Part shown: positions 24,039 through 36,362 of the stretch, piece by piece | How positions within the stretch are numbered: the stretch's first letter is position 1 | How the letters are laid out: each line of letters begins with the position of its first letter | Origin: Cellulosimicrobium sp. CUA-896 | GTDB lineage: Bacteria; Actinomycetota; Actinomycetes; Actinomycetales; Cellulomonadaceae | Assembly: GCF_001942335.1 (NCBI RefSeq) | Contig: NZ_MKKH01000079.1 | Location: forward strand, 1 to 64,000 | Reading direction: 5' to 3' | DNA: 64,000 bases | Program-made: the position numbers and the translations under genes | The notes under the pieces: model-generated | What the model was told of the DNA's origin: nothing | The model's database searches: none | The model's input: only the letters and a program-made list of their open reading frames with translations

Positions 24039-24105
24039 CCGCCCGCCCGGCGGACCTCCGCGCCGCGCACCCCTGACCGGCACCACACGAAGGAAGCACC
24101 ACCAG

Positions 24106-26424
24106 ATGAAGTTCACCGACGGGTACTGGCAGGTCCGGCCCGGCATGCACCCGCTCTACGCGGTCGAGGTCGACGACGTCCGCGCGGACGAGGCGGCGGG
24201 CACCCTCACCGTGTACGCGCCGACGTCGCGCATCCGGGGCCGGGGCGACACGCTCAACCGCCCGATGCTCACGACGACGTACTCGTCGCCCGCGCCGGGC
24301 GTCATCCGGGTGCGCGTCGAGCACCACGCGGGCGCGGTGCGCCGCGGCCCGTCGTTCGCCGTGGCCGGCGAGGCGGGCTTCCGCCCCGAGGTCGAGGTGG
24401 ACGACGACGTCGCGGTCCTGCGCTCGAAGGACCTCGCCGTGCGCGTGCACCGTGGCGGTCGCTGGCGCGTCGACTTCGAGTCCGGCGGCGAGGTGCTCAC
24501 GTCGTCGCTGCCCAAGTCGGTCGCGGCCGTGACGTCCGACGACGGCGGCGCGTGGGTCCACGAGCAGCTGAGCCTCGACCCGGGCGAGCTGGTCTACGGC
24601 CTGGGGGAGCGGTTCGGCCCGCTCGCGAAGAACGGCCAGACCGTCGACGTGTGGAACGAGGACGGTGGCACGTCCAGCGAGCAGGCGTACAAGAACGTCC
24701 CGCTCTACGTGACCACCAAGGGCTACGGCGTGTTCGTCGACCACCCGGAACGCGTGTCGTTCGAGGTGGGCTCCGAGATGAACACGCGCGTGCAGTTCTC
24801 GGTCGAGGGCCAGTCCCTCGAGTACCTGGTCATCCAGGGCCCGACGCCGAAGGACGTCCTCACCCGGTACACGGCGCTCACCGGCCGGCCCGCGCGGGTC
24901 CCGGCGTGGTCCTTCGGGTTGTGGCTGTCGACGTCGTTCACGACGAGCTACGACGAGGAGACCGTCACCGGCTTCATCGACGGCATGGCCGAGCGCGACC
25001 TGCCGCTGTCGGTGTTCCACTTCGACTGCTTCTGGATGCGCGAGTACCAGTGGGTCGACTTCGAGTGGGACCCGCGCACGTTCCCCGACCCCGAGGGCAT
25101 GCTGCGCCGCCTGCACGAGCGCGGCCTCAAGGTGTGCGTCTGGATCAACCCGTACGTCGCGCAGCGGTCCCCGCTGTTCGCGGAGGCGGCCGAGCGCGGC
25201 TACCTCCTGCGCCGCACCGACGGCAGCGTGTGGCAGTGGGACATGTGGCAGGCCGGCATGGGCCTCGTCGACTTCACCAACCCCGACGCGACCGCGTGGT
25301 ACGTCGGCAAGCTCGAGGCGCTGCTCGACCAGGGCGTCGACTGCTTCAAGACCGACTTCGGCGAGCGCATCCCGGTGGACGACGTCGTGTGGCACGACGG
25401 ATCGGACCCGCAGCGCATGCACAACTACTACGCGCAGCTGTACAACGAGGCCGTCTTCCGCCTGCTCGAGCGGCGGCGCGGCGAGGGGGACGCGGTGCTC
25501 TTCGCCCGCTCCGCGACCGCCGGCGGCCAGCAGCTGCCCGTCCACTGGGGCGGCGACTGCGACTCCACGTACGCGTCGATGGCCGAGTCGCTGCGCGGAG
25601 GCCTGTCGCTCGCGATGTCGGGCTTCGGGTACTGGAGCCACGACATCGGCGGCTTCGAGGGCACGCCCGACCCGGGCGTGTTCAAGCGCTGGCTCGCCTT
25701 CGGCCTGCTGTCGTCGCACTCGCGCCTGCACGGGTCCGGCTCGTACCGCGTCCCGTGGGCGTTCGACGAGGAGGCCGTCGACGTCACGCGCCGCTTCACG
25801 CACCTCAAGCTCTCGCTCATGCCGTACCTCGGGCGGGTCGCGGAGGAGGCGCACGCGCTGGGCCACCCCATGATGCGTCCGATGCTGCTCGAGTTCCCGG
25901 TCGACCGCAGCGCGCACACCGCCGACACGCAGTACCTGCTCGGCGACGCGCTCCTCGTCGCGCCGGTGTTCCGCGCCGACGGCCGCGTGGAGTACTACGT
26001 CCCCGAGGGCACGTGGACCCGCCTCGTCGACGGGGCGGCCGACGGGCCCGCCGGTGCGCTCCCGGCCACCGTGACCGGGCCGCGCTGGGTCACCGAGACC
26101 CACGGGTTCGACTCCCTGCCCGTGCTCGTGCGTCCCGGCACCGTCCTGCCCGTGGGCGCGCGCACCGACCGGCCCGACTACGACTGGGCCGACGGCGTCA
26201 CCCTGTACGCGTACGAGCTCCCCGACGGCTACGACGGCACGGTCGTCGTGCCCGGTCCCGACGGCGCCGCCGGTGCGACGTTCCGCGTCTCTCGCTCCGG
26301 CTCGGTCGTCACCGCGACGTCCGACGACGCCCCGGGCCGCTGGGCGCTGCGCTGCGGCGCCGCCACGGACGAGGCGAACGGCGCGGGCCGCATCTCCGTC
26401 GACGTCCCGACCGACGGGCGCTGA
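24106..26424 (+). CDS. GH31 alpha-xylosidase, YicI type
   Basis: Removes alpha-linked xylose, as in isoprimeverose or other xyloglucan fragments. 772 residues, the size of E. coli YicI, unbroken, no signal peptide, so it acts on imported sugar. The nucleophile lies in [11 protein letters not shown] (D417) and the acid in [10 protein letters not shown] (D484); both motifs and positions are nearly those of YicI (416 and 482). FKTDFGE separates YicI-type alpha-xylosidases from GH31 alpha-glucosidases, which have WNDMNE. N-terminal beta domain, then barrel, then beta domains. Follows the transporter by 67 bases behind GAAGGAA. Activity on other alpha-xylosides or alpha-glucosyl fluoride-like substrates cannot be excluded. 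Confidence 0.93.
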   Translation: MKFTDGYWQVRPGMHPLYAVEVDDVRADEAAGTLTVYAPTSRIRGRGDTLNRPMLTTTYSSPAPGVIRVRVEHHAGAVRRGPSFAVAGEAGFRPEVEVDDDVAVLRSKDLAVRVHRGGRWRVDFESGGEVLTSSLPKSVAAVTSDDGGAWVHEQLSLDPGELVYGLGERFGPLAKNGQTVDVWNEDGGTSSEQAYKNVPLYVTTKGYGVFVDHPERVSFEVGSEMNTRVQFSVEGQSLEYLVIQGPTPKDVLTRYTALTGRPARVPAWSFGLWLSTSFTTSYDEETVTGFIDGMAERDLPLSVFHFDCFWMREYQWVDFEWDPRTFPDPEGMLRRLHERGLKVCVWINPYVAQRSPLFAEAAERGYLLRRTDGSVWQWDMWQAGMGLVDFTNPDATAWYVGKLEALLDQGVDCFKTDFGERIPVDDVVWHDGSDPQRMHNYYAQLYNEAVFRLLERRRGEGDAVLFARSATAGGQQLPVHWGGDCDSTYASMAESLRGGLSLAMSGFGYWSHDIGGFEGTPDPGVFKRWLAFGLLSSHSRLHGSGSYRVPWAFDEEAVDVTRRFTHLKLSLMPYLGRVAEEAHALGHPMMRPMLLEFPVDRSAHTADTQYLLGDALLVAPVFRADGRVEYYVPEGTWTRLVDGAADGPAGALPATVTGPRWVTETHGFDSLPVLVRPGTVLPVGARTDRPDYDWADGVTLYAYELPDGYDGTVVVPGPDGAAGATFRVSRSGSVVTATSDDAPGRWALRCGAATDEANGAGRISVDVPTDGR

Positions 26425-26429
26425 CCCCG

Positions 26430-26464
26430 TATCCTGGAGGCCGGCGGCGTGGGAGCGCTTCCAC
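26430..26464 (+). promoter_or_regulatory. Promoter -10 and CebR/CelR-type operator before the GH1 gene
   Basis: TATCCT at 26430-26435 is a plausible -10. Fourteen bases later GTGGGAGCGCTTCCAC (26449-26464) contains TGGGAGCGCTTCCA, one mismatch from TGGGAGCGCTCCCA, the site known for cellobiose-sensing CebR of Streptomyces and CelR of Thermobifida. It differs from the CGAAGCGCTTCG sites in front of the LacI gene at 19427. Confidence 0.75.
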
Positions 26465-26529
26465 GCCGCCGCCCGCCCGCACTGCCAGAACTACCGTCGC
26501 CGCACCGCGACCGACCAGCGAGGTACCCC

Positions 26530-28018
26530 GTGACCACCGACACCACCACCCCGTCCGCGACGGGCGCCGAGACCGCCCCCGCTCGCTCGGGCGCGCGCAC
26601 CTTCCCCACCGACTTCGTGTGGGGCTCCGCGACGGCCGCCTACCAGATCGAGGGAGGCGCGGCCGAGGGCGGCCGCACGCCGTCGATCTGGGACACGTAC
26701 TCCCACACGCCCGGGCGCACGCTCAACGGCGACACCGGCGACGTCGCCGACGACCACTACCACCGCTGGGCCGAGGACGTGCAGCACATCGCCGACCTCG
26801 GGCTCGGCGCGTACCGCTTCTCCATCTCCTGGTCGCGCGTGCAGCCCGGCGGCACCGGCCCCTCAACCCCGAGGGCGTCGCGTTCTACTCCCGCCTCGTC
26901 GACGCGCTCCTGGAGAAGGGCGTCAAGCCCGTCGTCACCCTCTACCACTGGGACCTGCCCCAGGAGCTCGAGGACGCCGGCGGCTGGGCCAACCGCGACA
27001 CCGCACTCGCCTTCGCCGAGTACGCCCGCCACATGGCGCGCGAGCTCGCGACCGCGTCGACACGTGGACCACGCTCAACGAGCCGTGGTGCACCGCGTAC
27101 CTCGGCTACGGCTCCGGCGTGCACGCCCCCGGGCGTACCGAGCCCGAGGCGGCGCTCGCGGCCGTGCACCACCTCAACCTCGCCCACGGGCTCGCCGTCG
27201 CCGCGATCCGCGACGAGCTGGGGGAGGACACCAAGACCTCCATCACGCTCAACCTCCACGTCATCCGCCCCGACGACCCGGAGTCCGACGCCGACCGCGA
27301 CGCCGTGCGCAAGATCGACGCGCTCGCCAACCGCGCGTTCCTCGGACCCGTGCTCGACGGCGCCTACCCGCAGGACCTCCTCGACGACACCGCGCACGTC
27401 AGCGACTGGTCGTTCGTCCGCGACGGCGACCTCGAGCTCGTCCGCCAGCCGCTGTCCGTCCTCGGCGTGAACTACTACTCGACCGTGCGCGTGCGGCACT
27501 ACTCCGGCGAGGGGGAGCGGTCGGAGAACGACGGCCACGGCGCCTCCAGCCACAGCCCGTGGATCGGGGTCACCGACGTCGAGTTCGTCCAGCAGCCCGG
27601 GCCCTACACCGCGATGGGCTGGAACATCGAGCCCGCCGGCATGACCGAGCTGCTCGTCTCCGTCGCGCGGACTACCCCGACCCAGCCCCTCATGGTCACC
27701 GAGAACGGCGCCGCGTTCCACGACGAGGTCACCACCGACGCCGACGGGACGCCCCGCGTCCACGACGACCGTCGCGTCGCCTACCTCCACGACCACGTCG
27801 ACGCCGTCGGCGCAGCGATCGACGCCGGGGCCGACGTGCGCGGGTACTTCGCGTGGTCGCTGCTCGACAACTTCGAGTGGGGGTACGGGTACGACCGGCG
27901 CTTCGGCATCATCCGCGTCGACTACGACACGCTCGAGCGCACGTGGAAGGACTCCGCGCACTGGTACCGCCGGCTCGCGACGTCGTCCGTGCTCCCGGGG
28001 GTCGACGAGACGCTCTGA
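26530..28018 (+). CDS. GH1 beta-glucosidase (frameshifted)
   Basis: Hydrolyses beta-glucosides such as cellobiose after import. GTG 26530; about 496 residues when repaired; no signal peptide. GH1 hallmarks: [19 protein letters not shown], the acid/base in TLNEPW (about 27079), the nucleophile in MVTENGAAF (about 27701), and [15 protein letters not shown] near the end. Single bases are missing at about 26862 ([16 protein letters not shown]) and 27048 ([18 protein letters not shown]). A further compensated pair around 27667-27690 is likely, because [10 protein letters not shown] reads as RDYPDQPLMV with one base added and one removed. A CebR-type operator precedes it. Confidence 0.93.
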
Positions 28019-28028
28019 CCCGTCGCCG

Positions 28029-28061
28029 AGGCCCGTCCGTGAATTCCCCACGGGCGGGCCT
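28029..28061 (+). terminator. Terminator of the GH1 gene
   Basis: Arms AGGCCCGTCCGTG (28029-28041) and CACGGGCGGGCCT (28049-28061) pair with one G-T mismatch position around a 7-base loop, ten bases after the stop, followed by TTCGTG. Confidence 0.75.
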
Positions 28062-28125
28062 TCGTGCGTCCGCGGGCGGGCCTGCGCGGTAGGGGGCTCG
28101 GGCGAGCCTGCGCGCGTGGACCTCC

Positions 28126-28207
28126 GCGGGCGGGGTCGCGGGTCTACCATCCGCCGCTCGTGCCTCGCGGCTCCCGCCAGACCCACCACGACCCGCGACC
28201 CGCCCGC
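28126..28207. repeat. Structured intergenic element, copy A
   Basis: Arms 28126-28144 and 28190-28207 pair over 18 bp with one bulged G, enclosing a 45-base core. The core begins TACCATCC, contains an inner hairpin GCCGC-TCGTGCCTC-GCGGC, and ends CCACCAC. Copy B at 31858 has nearly the same core but different arm sequences that still pair. Function unknown. Confidence 0.75.
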
Positions 28208-28258
28208 TCCGGTCCGCCCGCTCCGGTCCGCCCGCTCCGGTCCGCCCGCTCCGGTCCG
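28203..28258 (+). repeat. Four exact 14-bp tandem repeats
   Basis: CCCGCTCCGGTCCG occurs four times in a row and overlaps the last five bases of structured element A. It lies in the gene-free stretch before nrdH. Confidence 0.9.
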
Positions 28259-28655
28259 CGCGTCGGCTTCCGTCGACCGCACAGGGACGTGCGACCGAGC
28301 ACTGTCGGCCGGCGGACGGCGTCCGTGGCGGTGACGTTTCTCGCACCGCGGCACCGGGGCGCGACACGCCGGAGGATCACGAGTCGGTGACGAGTTCCGA
28401 CGTCGGTTTGCCCGGTTCGTGCGATTCCGTCGTGACACGCCGCGGCGCCGCGGAGGCCGTTTCTCTCCCTGCACAGGGTGTGGACGGGAGCCGTCCCCAG
28501 GCTGTGGACCGGCGCTCGCGGGGCGCGACACCAGGCCGATCCGCGGTCGTCGGACCGGTGGACGAGGGGGTGCGGAGCAGGCTGTCAGGGGTGCCTGGGA
28601 GCATAGAGATCACCGGCTACCACGGCTCGGCGGGTGAAGTTGCCGATGGGCCGCG

Positions 28656-28703
28656 ACACGACATCTAGTGGGCTCGCACTCGATCGACCCCTAGGTATAG
28701 TGG
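28656..28703 (+). promoter_or_regulatory. Two NrdR boxes and the nrdHIEF promoter
   Basis: ACACGACATCTAGTGG (28656-28671) matches the NrdR consensus acaCwAyATaTwGwgt at 13 of 16 positions; CCCCTAGGTATAGTGG (28688-28703) matches at 11. Their starts are 32 bp apart, three helical turns, as in other NrdR-controlled nrd promoters. TATAGT inside the second box (28696-28701) is the likely -10, so bound NrdR would cover the promoter. NrdR itself is not in the window. Confidence 0.75.
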
Positions 28704-28835
28704 TTGGCACACCGAGGGGGCGCAGAGCCTCCCGAGGCTGACACATACGTAGTTCCACCGGTGTTCTTCGAGGTCAGAGACACGTCTCCCTCCCCGAGGA
28801 CCGGGCCCAGAGCGAGAGACGAGGAGTCCCCCACC

Positions 28836-29081
28836 ATGAGCGTCACGGTCTACAGCAAGCCGGCTTGCGTTCAGTGCGACGCGACGTACCGCGCTCTCGA
28901 CAAGAAGGGCGTCGAGTACACCGTCGTGGACATCAGCCAGGACGCCGAGGCGCTCGAGCTGGTGCGCGGGCTCGGCTACCTGCAGGCCCCCGTCGTGGTG
29001 GCGGGCGAGGACCACTGGTCGGGCTTCCGCCCCGACCAGATCAACGCCCTCGCGCAGAAGGTCGCCCCGGTCGTCGCCTGA
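28836..29081 (+). CDS. nrdH: Glutaredoxin-like NrdH redoxin
   Basis: Electron donor for class Ib ribonucleotide reductase. 81 residues. Redox pair in [12 protein letters not shown] (C10, C13) and the NrdH-specific WSGFRPDQI near the end, which replaces the glutathione site of true glutaredoxins; NrdH is reduced by thioredoxin reductase. First gene of nrdHIEF, under the NrdR boxes at 28656. Confidence 0.96.
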   Translation: MSVTVYSKPACVQCDATYRALDKKGVEYTVVDISQDAEALELVRGLGYLQAPVVVAGEDHWSGFRPDQINALAQKVAPVVA

Positions 29082-29597
29082 CCGGACGGACGACGGGCCG
29101 GCCGGCGACGGCCGGCCCGACACCGCCGGGGCGGGTGACCGCCCCGGCACCAGCGCACAGCAGGCGGCACGCAGAGCAGGACGGAGGTGCGTCCCCGTGG
29201 GGTCGCTCGTCTACTTCTCCAGCGTCAGCGAGAACACGCACCGCTTCGTCCAGCGGCTCGGCCTGCCGGGCCTCGGCATCGACGTGCAGCGCATCCCCCT
29301 GCGGCCCACCGACGGGTTCCTGCGGGTGGACGAGCCCTACGTGCTCATGGTCCCGACCTACGGGGGCGGCAACGAGGGCGGTGCCGTCCCGCGCCAGGTC
29401 GTGAAGTTCCTCAACGACGTGCACAACAGGTCGTTGATCCGCGGTGTCATCGCCGCGGGCAACACCAACTTCGGCGAGGCCTACTGCATCGCCGGCGACA
29501 TCATCTCCGCGAAGTGCCAGGTGCCCTACCTGTACGCCTTCGAACTCCTGGGGACAGCCGAGGACGCCGCGCGCGTCCGCGACGGATTGGGACGATT

Positions 29598-33038
<3,441 letters not shown>

Positions 33039-33061
33039 CCCGGCCCACCACCACGCACGAC

Positions 33062-33087
33062 GCCGCCGCCCCGCGAAGGGCGGCGGC
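33062..33087. terminator. Bidirectional terminator between nrdF and the PRTase gene
   Basis: Perfect arms GCCGCCGCCC / GGGCGGCGGC around CGCGAA between two convergent genes. Confidence 0.75.
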
Positions 33088-33113
33088 CGTCGTCGTCCGT
33101 CGGCAGACCTCCG

Positions 33114-33686
33114 TCATCCGACCGGAGGCGTCGTCACTGCCTCGACCGGCGGGTCGGCCGACCATGGGAACGTGATCCACAGGTCGGTGTCGCGCCACGA
33201 GTAGTCCGGCTGGATGATCGTGCGCGGCTTCGTGTACAGCACGGCCGACCGGGCCTCCGCGCCGTGCTCGTTCAGCATCTCCATCACCAGGGCGAGCGTG
33301 CGGCCCGAGTCCGCGACGTCGTCGACCACGAGGACGTGCGCGCCCGGCAGGTCGGACGTGTCCATGAGCGGCGGCAGCACCTTCGGGTCGGCGAGCGTCT
33401 GGCCGATGTCGGTGTAGAACTCCACGTTGAGCGTGCCCACGCCCTTCGTGCCGAGCGCGTACGCGACCGCGCCGCCCGGCAGCAGGCCGCCGCGCGCCAC
33501 GGCGACGACGACGTCGGGCCGGAACCCGCTCGCCACCACCTGCTCCGCGAGCTCGCGCGCCGCCACCCCGAACGCGTCCCACGTGAGCACCTCGCGCTCC
33601 GGTGCGACCGCGGCCGGACCGGCGCCGTCGGGCGCGGGAGACGCCGGGCGCGTGCCCGGGGAGGCGTTCGTCGAGGACTCGGTCAT
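33114..33686 (-). CDS. Purine-type phosphoribosyltransferase
   Basis: Transfers ribose phosphate from PRPP to a base, probably a purine such as xanthine or guanine. 190 residues. The PRPP-binding motif is HVLVVDDVADSGRTLALV; the loop VVAVARGGLLPGG precedes it, and RTIIQPDYSWRDTDLWITFPW closes the base site, as in Gpt-like enzymes. The first 25 residues are a Ser/Pro/Ala extension. Expressed alone on the minus strand from a near-leaderless promoter (TAGGCT at 33693-33698). Exact base preference cannot be read. Confidence 0.85.
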   Translation of the reverse strand: MTESSTNASPGTRPASPAPDGAGPAAVAPEREVLTWDAFGVAARELAEQVVASGFRPDVVVAVARGGLLPGGAVAYALGTKGVGTLNVEFYTDIGQTLADPKVLPPLMDTSDLPGAHVLVVDDVADSGRTLALVMEMLNEHGAEARSAVLYTKPRTIIQPDYSWRDTDLWITFPWSADPPVEAVTTPPVG

Positions 33687-33692
33687 CCCACG

Positions 33693-33698
33693 AGCCTA
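33693..33698 (-). promoter_or_regulatory. -10 for a leaderless PRTase message
   Basis: Reading the minus strand, TAGGCT ends six bases before the ATG at 33686, the spacing of leaderless transcripts that are common in actinobacteria. Confidence 0.6.
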
Positions 33699-33748
33699 CG
33701 TACCACCACCCTGTCACCGGGCGCGTCGCACCACCACGGGCCGGACGA

Positions 33749-33787
33749 GGACGAGGGCCGCCCCCCCGGGAACGGGGAGCGGCCCTC
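33749..33787 (-). terminator. Terminator of the FKBP gene
   Basis: Arms ACGAGGGCCGC / GCGGCCCTCGT (33749-33759, 33777-33787) pair perfectly around 17 bases, downstream of the minus-strand FKBP gene. Confidence 0.7.
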
Positions 33788-33826
33788 GTGCGTGGCGGCC
33801 TGCGGGTGGCTGCCGTCAGACCCTCG

Positions 33827-34810
33827 TCAGTACGCGGCGAGGATGTCGACGACGAACACGAGCGTCTCGTTCTGCAGCTCGTGGCCCTCGCTCGCGCCGT
33901 AGCCCAGCTCCGGCGGGATGACCAGCAGCACCTGGGAGCCGACGGTCTGGCCCGTCAGGCCCTGCGACCAGCCGGCGACGACGCCGTTGAGCGGGAACGT
34001 GGCGGGCTCGCCGCGGTCCCACGACGAGTCGAACTGCTCGCCGTCCAGCTTCCAGCCGGTGTAGTGCGCGATGACCGTCTGGTCGGCCGTGACCTCGGGG
34101 CCGGAGCCCTTGATCAGCGGCTGGACGACGAGCTCCGACGGTGCCTCGTAGCCCTCGGGGATCTCGATGCTCGGCTTCCCGGAGTCGTCGAGCGTCACGA
34201 CGGGCAGGCCCTCGGCGGGCGTGACGGCCTCGCCCTCGGCGCGGTCGGGCACGTCCGCCGGGTCCGGCGTGACGGGCGCGTCCTGCACGCCCGTGACCTC
34301 GGCGACGGTCAGGTAGGTGACCGTCTCGCCCGTCGCCTGGTCGGGGGAGGGGCTCGCGAAGAGGAAGCGCGTCCCCACGTTCGTCCCCTCGAGCACGTCC
34401 AGCAGCTGCGGGTACAGCGTGTCGTCGAGCACGAGCTGCTCCGGGGTGTCGGCCTCCCAGGTGGAGCCGAGCTTGCTGCCGTCGGCGCCGGAGTAGGCCG
34501 CGGTGTGCATCGTGATCTGCTTGCCCGTCTCGATGGGGTCGCCGTCGCCCTCGCCGAGCGAGATCGCCACCGGGCCGCTCACCTCGAACGGCGTCTCGAA
34601 CTCGAGCGTGGGCTCGGAGCCCGGGTCGCCCGTGACCGTCACGGACTCCAGGGCGGCGACGTCCTCGGGAGCGGAGGCCGCCGCGTCGCTCGCGGAAGGG
34701 CTCGGCGAGTTCTCGTCCTCCGACCCGCCGTCGCCCGACGCGCAGCCGGCGAGCAGGAGGGAGGCGCCGAGGGTGAGCGCGGCGACGCCGCGCAGGGTGC
34801 GGTGCTTCAC
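33827..34810 (-). CDS. FKBP-type peptidyl-prolyl isomerase lipoprotein
   Basis: Speeds proline isomerisation during folding of exported proteins. 327 residues, GTG start (MKHRTLRGVAALTLGASLLL). Lipobox LLAGCASGDGG puts the cysteine near residue 23, so the protein is anchored to the outer face of the membrane. After a Ser/Asp linker come two FKBP-like halves: a divergent first (about 60-170) and a canonical C-terminal domain (TVIAHYTGWKLDGEQFDSSW; GVVAGWSQGLTGQTVGSQ; IPPELGYG). Only the second retains the usual active-site residues. Confidence 0.92.
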   Translation of the reverse strand: MKHRTLRGVAALTLGASLLLAGCASGDGGSEDENSPSPSASDAAASAPEDVAALESVTVTGDPGSEPTLEFETPFEVSGPVAISLGEGDGDPIETGKQITMHTAAYSGADGSKLGSTWEADTPEQLVLDDTLYPQLLDVLEGTNVGTRFLFASPSPDQATGETVTYLTVAEVTGVQDAPVTPDPADVPDRAEGEAVTPAEGLPVVTLDDSGKPSIEIPEGYEAPSELVVQPLIKGSGPEVTADQTVIAHYTGWKLDGEQFDSSWDRGEPATFPLNGVVAGWSQGLTGQTVGSQVLLVIPPELGYGASEGHELQNETLVFVVDILAAY

Positions 34811-34996
34811 GAGGGGGTCCTTCGGTCGAGGGGACGGCGCTCGCGCCGTCGAGGTCTGTGCCGCAGCCGGTCGAGCCGCGACGACGGTCTCGGCCACGGT
34901 GCAGCACCGGCCCGGACACTCTAGCCGTCCGCTCTGGACGCCCGCTGGGAGCGGTCCGAGTTCGGGCGGCGCCCTGTCCCGGGCCATGATGGAGGG

Positions 34997-35302
34997 GTGC
35001 CGTCCCGCAGACCCTCCCGCAAGCGGCCGTGGGCCGCCGAGCCCGCCCCGCTCGACCTCGACCGCGCCCTCGGCGGTGCGCGCCGCGAGTCCGGGTCCGA
35101 CGGCGAGTGGTCGGTCCGGACCGTACGCGGCGGCGAGAAGACATACCTGTGCCCGGGGTGCCGGCAGGAGATCCCGCCCGGCACCGGGCACGTCGTCGCG
35201 TGGCAGGAGGACTCGTTCTTCGGCACGGAGACGGCGCTGGAGCACCGTCGCCACTGGCACACGTCGTGCTGGCAGGCGCGCGAGCGTCGTCGTCCCCGCT
35301 GA
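34997..35302 (+). CDS. Small zinc-ribbon-like protein of unknown function
   Basis: 101 residues, GTG start after AGGGGT. A basic N-terminus (PSRRPSRKRPW) precedes a short domain with CPGCRQEIPPGTGHVV and HRRHWHTSCW; the CxxC plus late His and Cys suggest one bound zinc. Conserved short proteins of this form are common in actinobacteria beside an alpha/beta hydrolase gene, as here. Function unknown. Confidence 0.7.
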   Translation: MPSRRPSRKRPWAAEPAPLDLDRALGGARRESGSDGEWSVRTVRGGEKTYLCPGCRQEIPPGTGHVVAWQEDSFFGTETALEHRRHWHTSCWQARERRRPR

Positions 35303-35352
35303 GCGGTCCCGCGCGGCGACGGCGCCGCAGGGGCGCTGCGCGCGGGAGGAAC

Positions 35353-35358
35353 TAGGCT
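35353..35358 (+). promoter_or_regulatory. -10 for a leaderless hydrolase message
   Basis: TAGGCT ends eight bases before the ATG at 35367, with no ribosome-binding site between. Confidence 0.55.
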
Positions 35359-35366
35359 CGACGACG

Positions 35367-36247
35367 ATGAGCACCGCACCCGACGCCGCGCCGTCCGACC
35401 CCGCCTCGTCCGAGCCCGTGCCCGCCCCCGCCGAGGGCAGCACACCGATCCGGTCGCTGACGGTCCTGCCCGCGCGCCGCCAGGACGTCGAGCTGCACAC
35501 CGCGGACGGGCTGACCCTCGTCGGCGAGCTCGCGCTCCCCGAGGACCGCGAACCCGTCGCGACCCTCGTCACCTTCCACCCGCTGCCGACGCACGGCGGG
35601 TACATGGACTCCCACGTGTACCGGAAGGCGGCGTGGCGCCTGCCGGCGCTCGCAGACCTTGCGGTGCTGCGCTTCAACACCCGCGGCACGTCGTCGCCGC
35701 GGGGCTCGAGCGAGGGCGCCTTCGACGGCGGCGAGGCCGAGCGGTTCGACGTCGCGGCCGCGATCGAGTTCGCCGAGTTCCACGACCTGCCGCACCCGTG
35801 GCTCGTCGGCTGGTCCTTCGGCACCGAGCTGGCGCTCAAGCACGGCGCCGACCCGGCCGTGGAGGGCGCGATCCTCCTGTCGCCGCCGCTGCACCGTGCG
35901 ACGGACGACGACCTCGACCGGTGGGACGCGTTCGGCAAGCCCCTCGTCGTGCTCGTGCCCGAGCTCGACGACTACCTGCGCCCGGACGAGGCGCGGCGCC
36001 GCTTCGCGCGCGTGCGCCAGGCCGAGGTGATCGGCGTCGAGGGTGCCAAGCACCTGTGGTGGGGGAGGCGTCGGTGCGCCGCGTGCTCGACGAGATCGTG
36101 GGGCACGTGCGCCCCGGGCATCCTCTGCCGCTGCCCACGACGTGGACCGGGAGCGACCCGGGGTCCGTGCGCGACGCGGATCAGGACACCGAGACGAGCG
36201 ACCAGGCCAGCTACGACGCGAGCCGCGAGGACGGCGTCGCCGACTGA
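35367..36247 (+). CDS. Alpha/beta hydrolase (frameshifted)
   Basis: About 293 residues when repaired. After a Pro/Ala leader it reads VTFHPLPTHGGYMDSHVYRK, FNTRGTSSPRGSSEGAFDGG, and the elbow LVGWSFGTELAL with serine as probable nucleophile, then acid loop LVVLVPELDDYLRPD and the histidine in VEGAKHLWVGE. One base is missing at about 36059, just after KHLW; the next frame continues VGEASVRRVLDEIVGHVRPG and ends in a Thr/Asp-rich tail. Family members include esterases and dienelactone hydrolase-like enzymes; no substrate can be named. Confidence 0.85.
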
Positions 36248-36362
36248 CCGGCCGGCCGCCCGCCGGGCCACCCGTGACCGTCCGCGTGCGGCGTCGCGCG
36301 GCGCGTGCGGGCATGGCAGCGTGGGACGCGCGACCGAGGACCCGAGCACGAGAGGAGACCAC

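Larger units (their letters stand above)
28019..28835. other. 817-base intergenic region upstream of nrdH
   Basis: Holds, in order, a terminator for the GH1 gene, a structured stem element, a 14-bp tandem repeat, about 390 bases with nothing recognised, two NrdR boxes with a promoter, and a 5' leader of about 130 bases before nrdH. Small open frames here (for example 28387-28668, 93 codons) lack an RBS and recognisable content and are not called. Confidence 0.7.

Noticed and set aside
28126-28207. 5' leader riboswitch of nrdH
   Set aside because: The nrd promoter lies about 490 bases downstream, so copy A is outside the nrdH leader; copy B is inside the operon.
28480-28535. DnaA boxes or an origin, from TGTGGAC words
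   Set aside because: Only two partial matches occur, with no dnaA, dnaN or AT-rich unwinding region.
28387-28668. Small 93-codon gene before nrdH
   Set aside because: No ribosome-binding site or recognised family, and it runs into the NrdR boxes.
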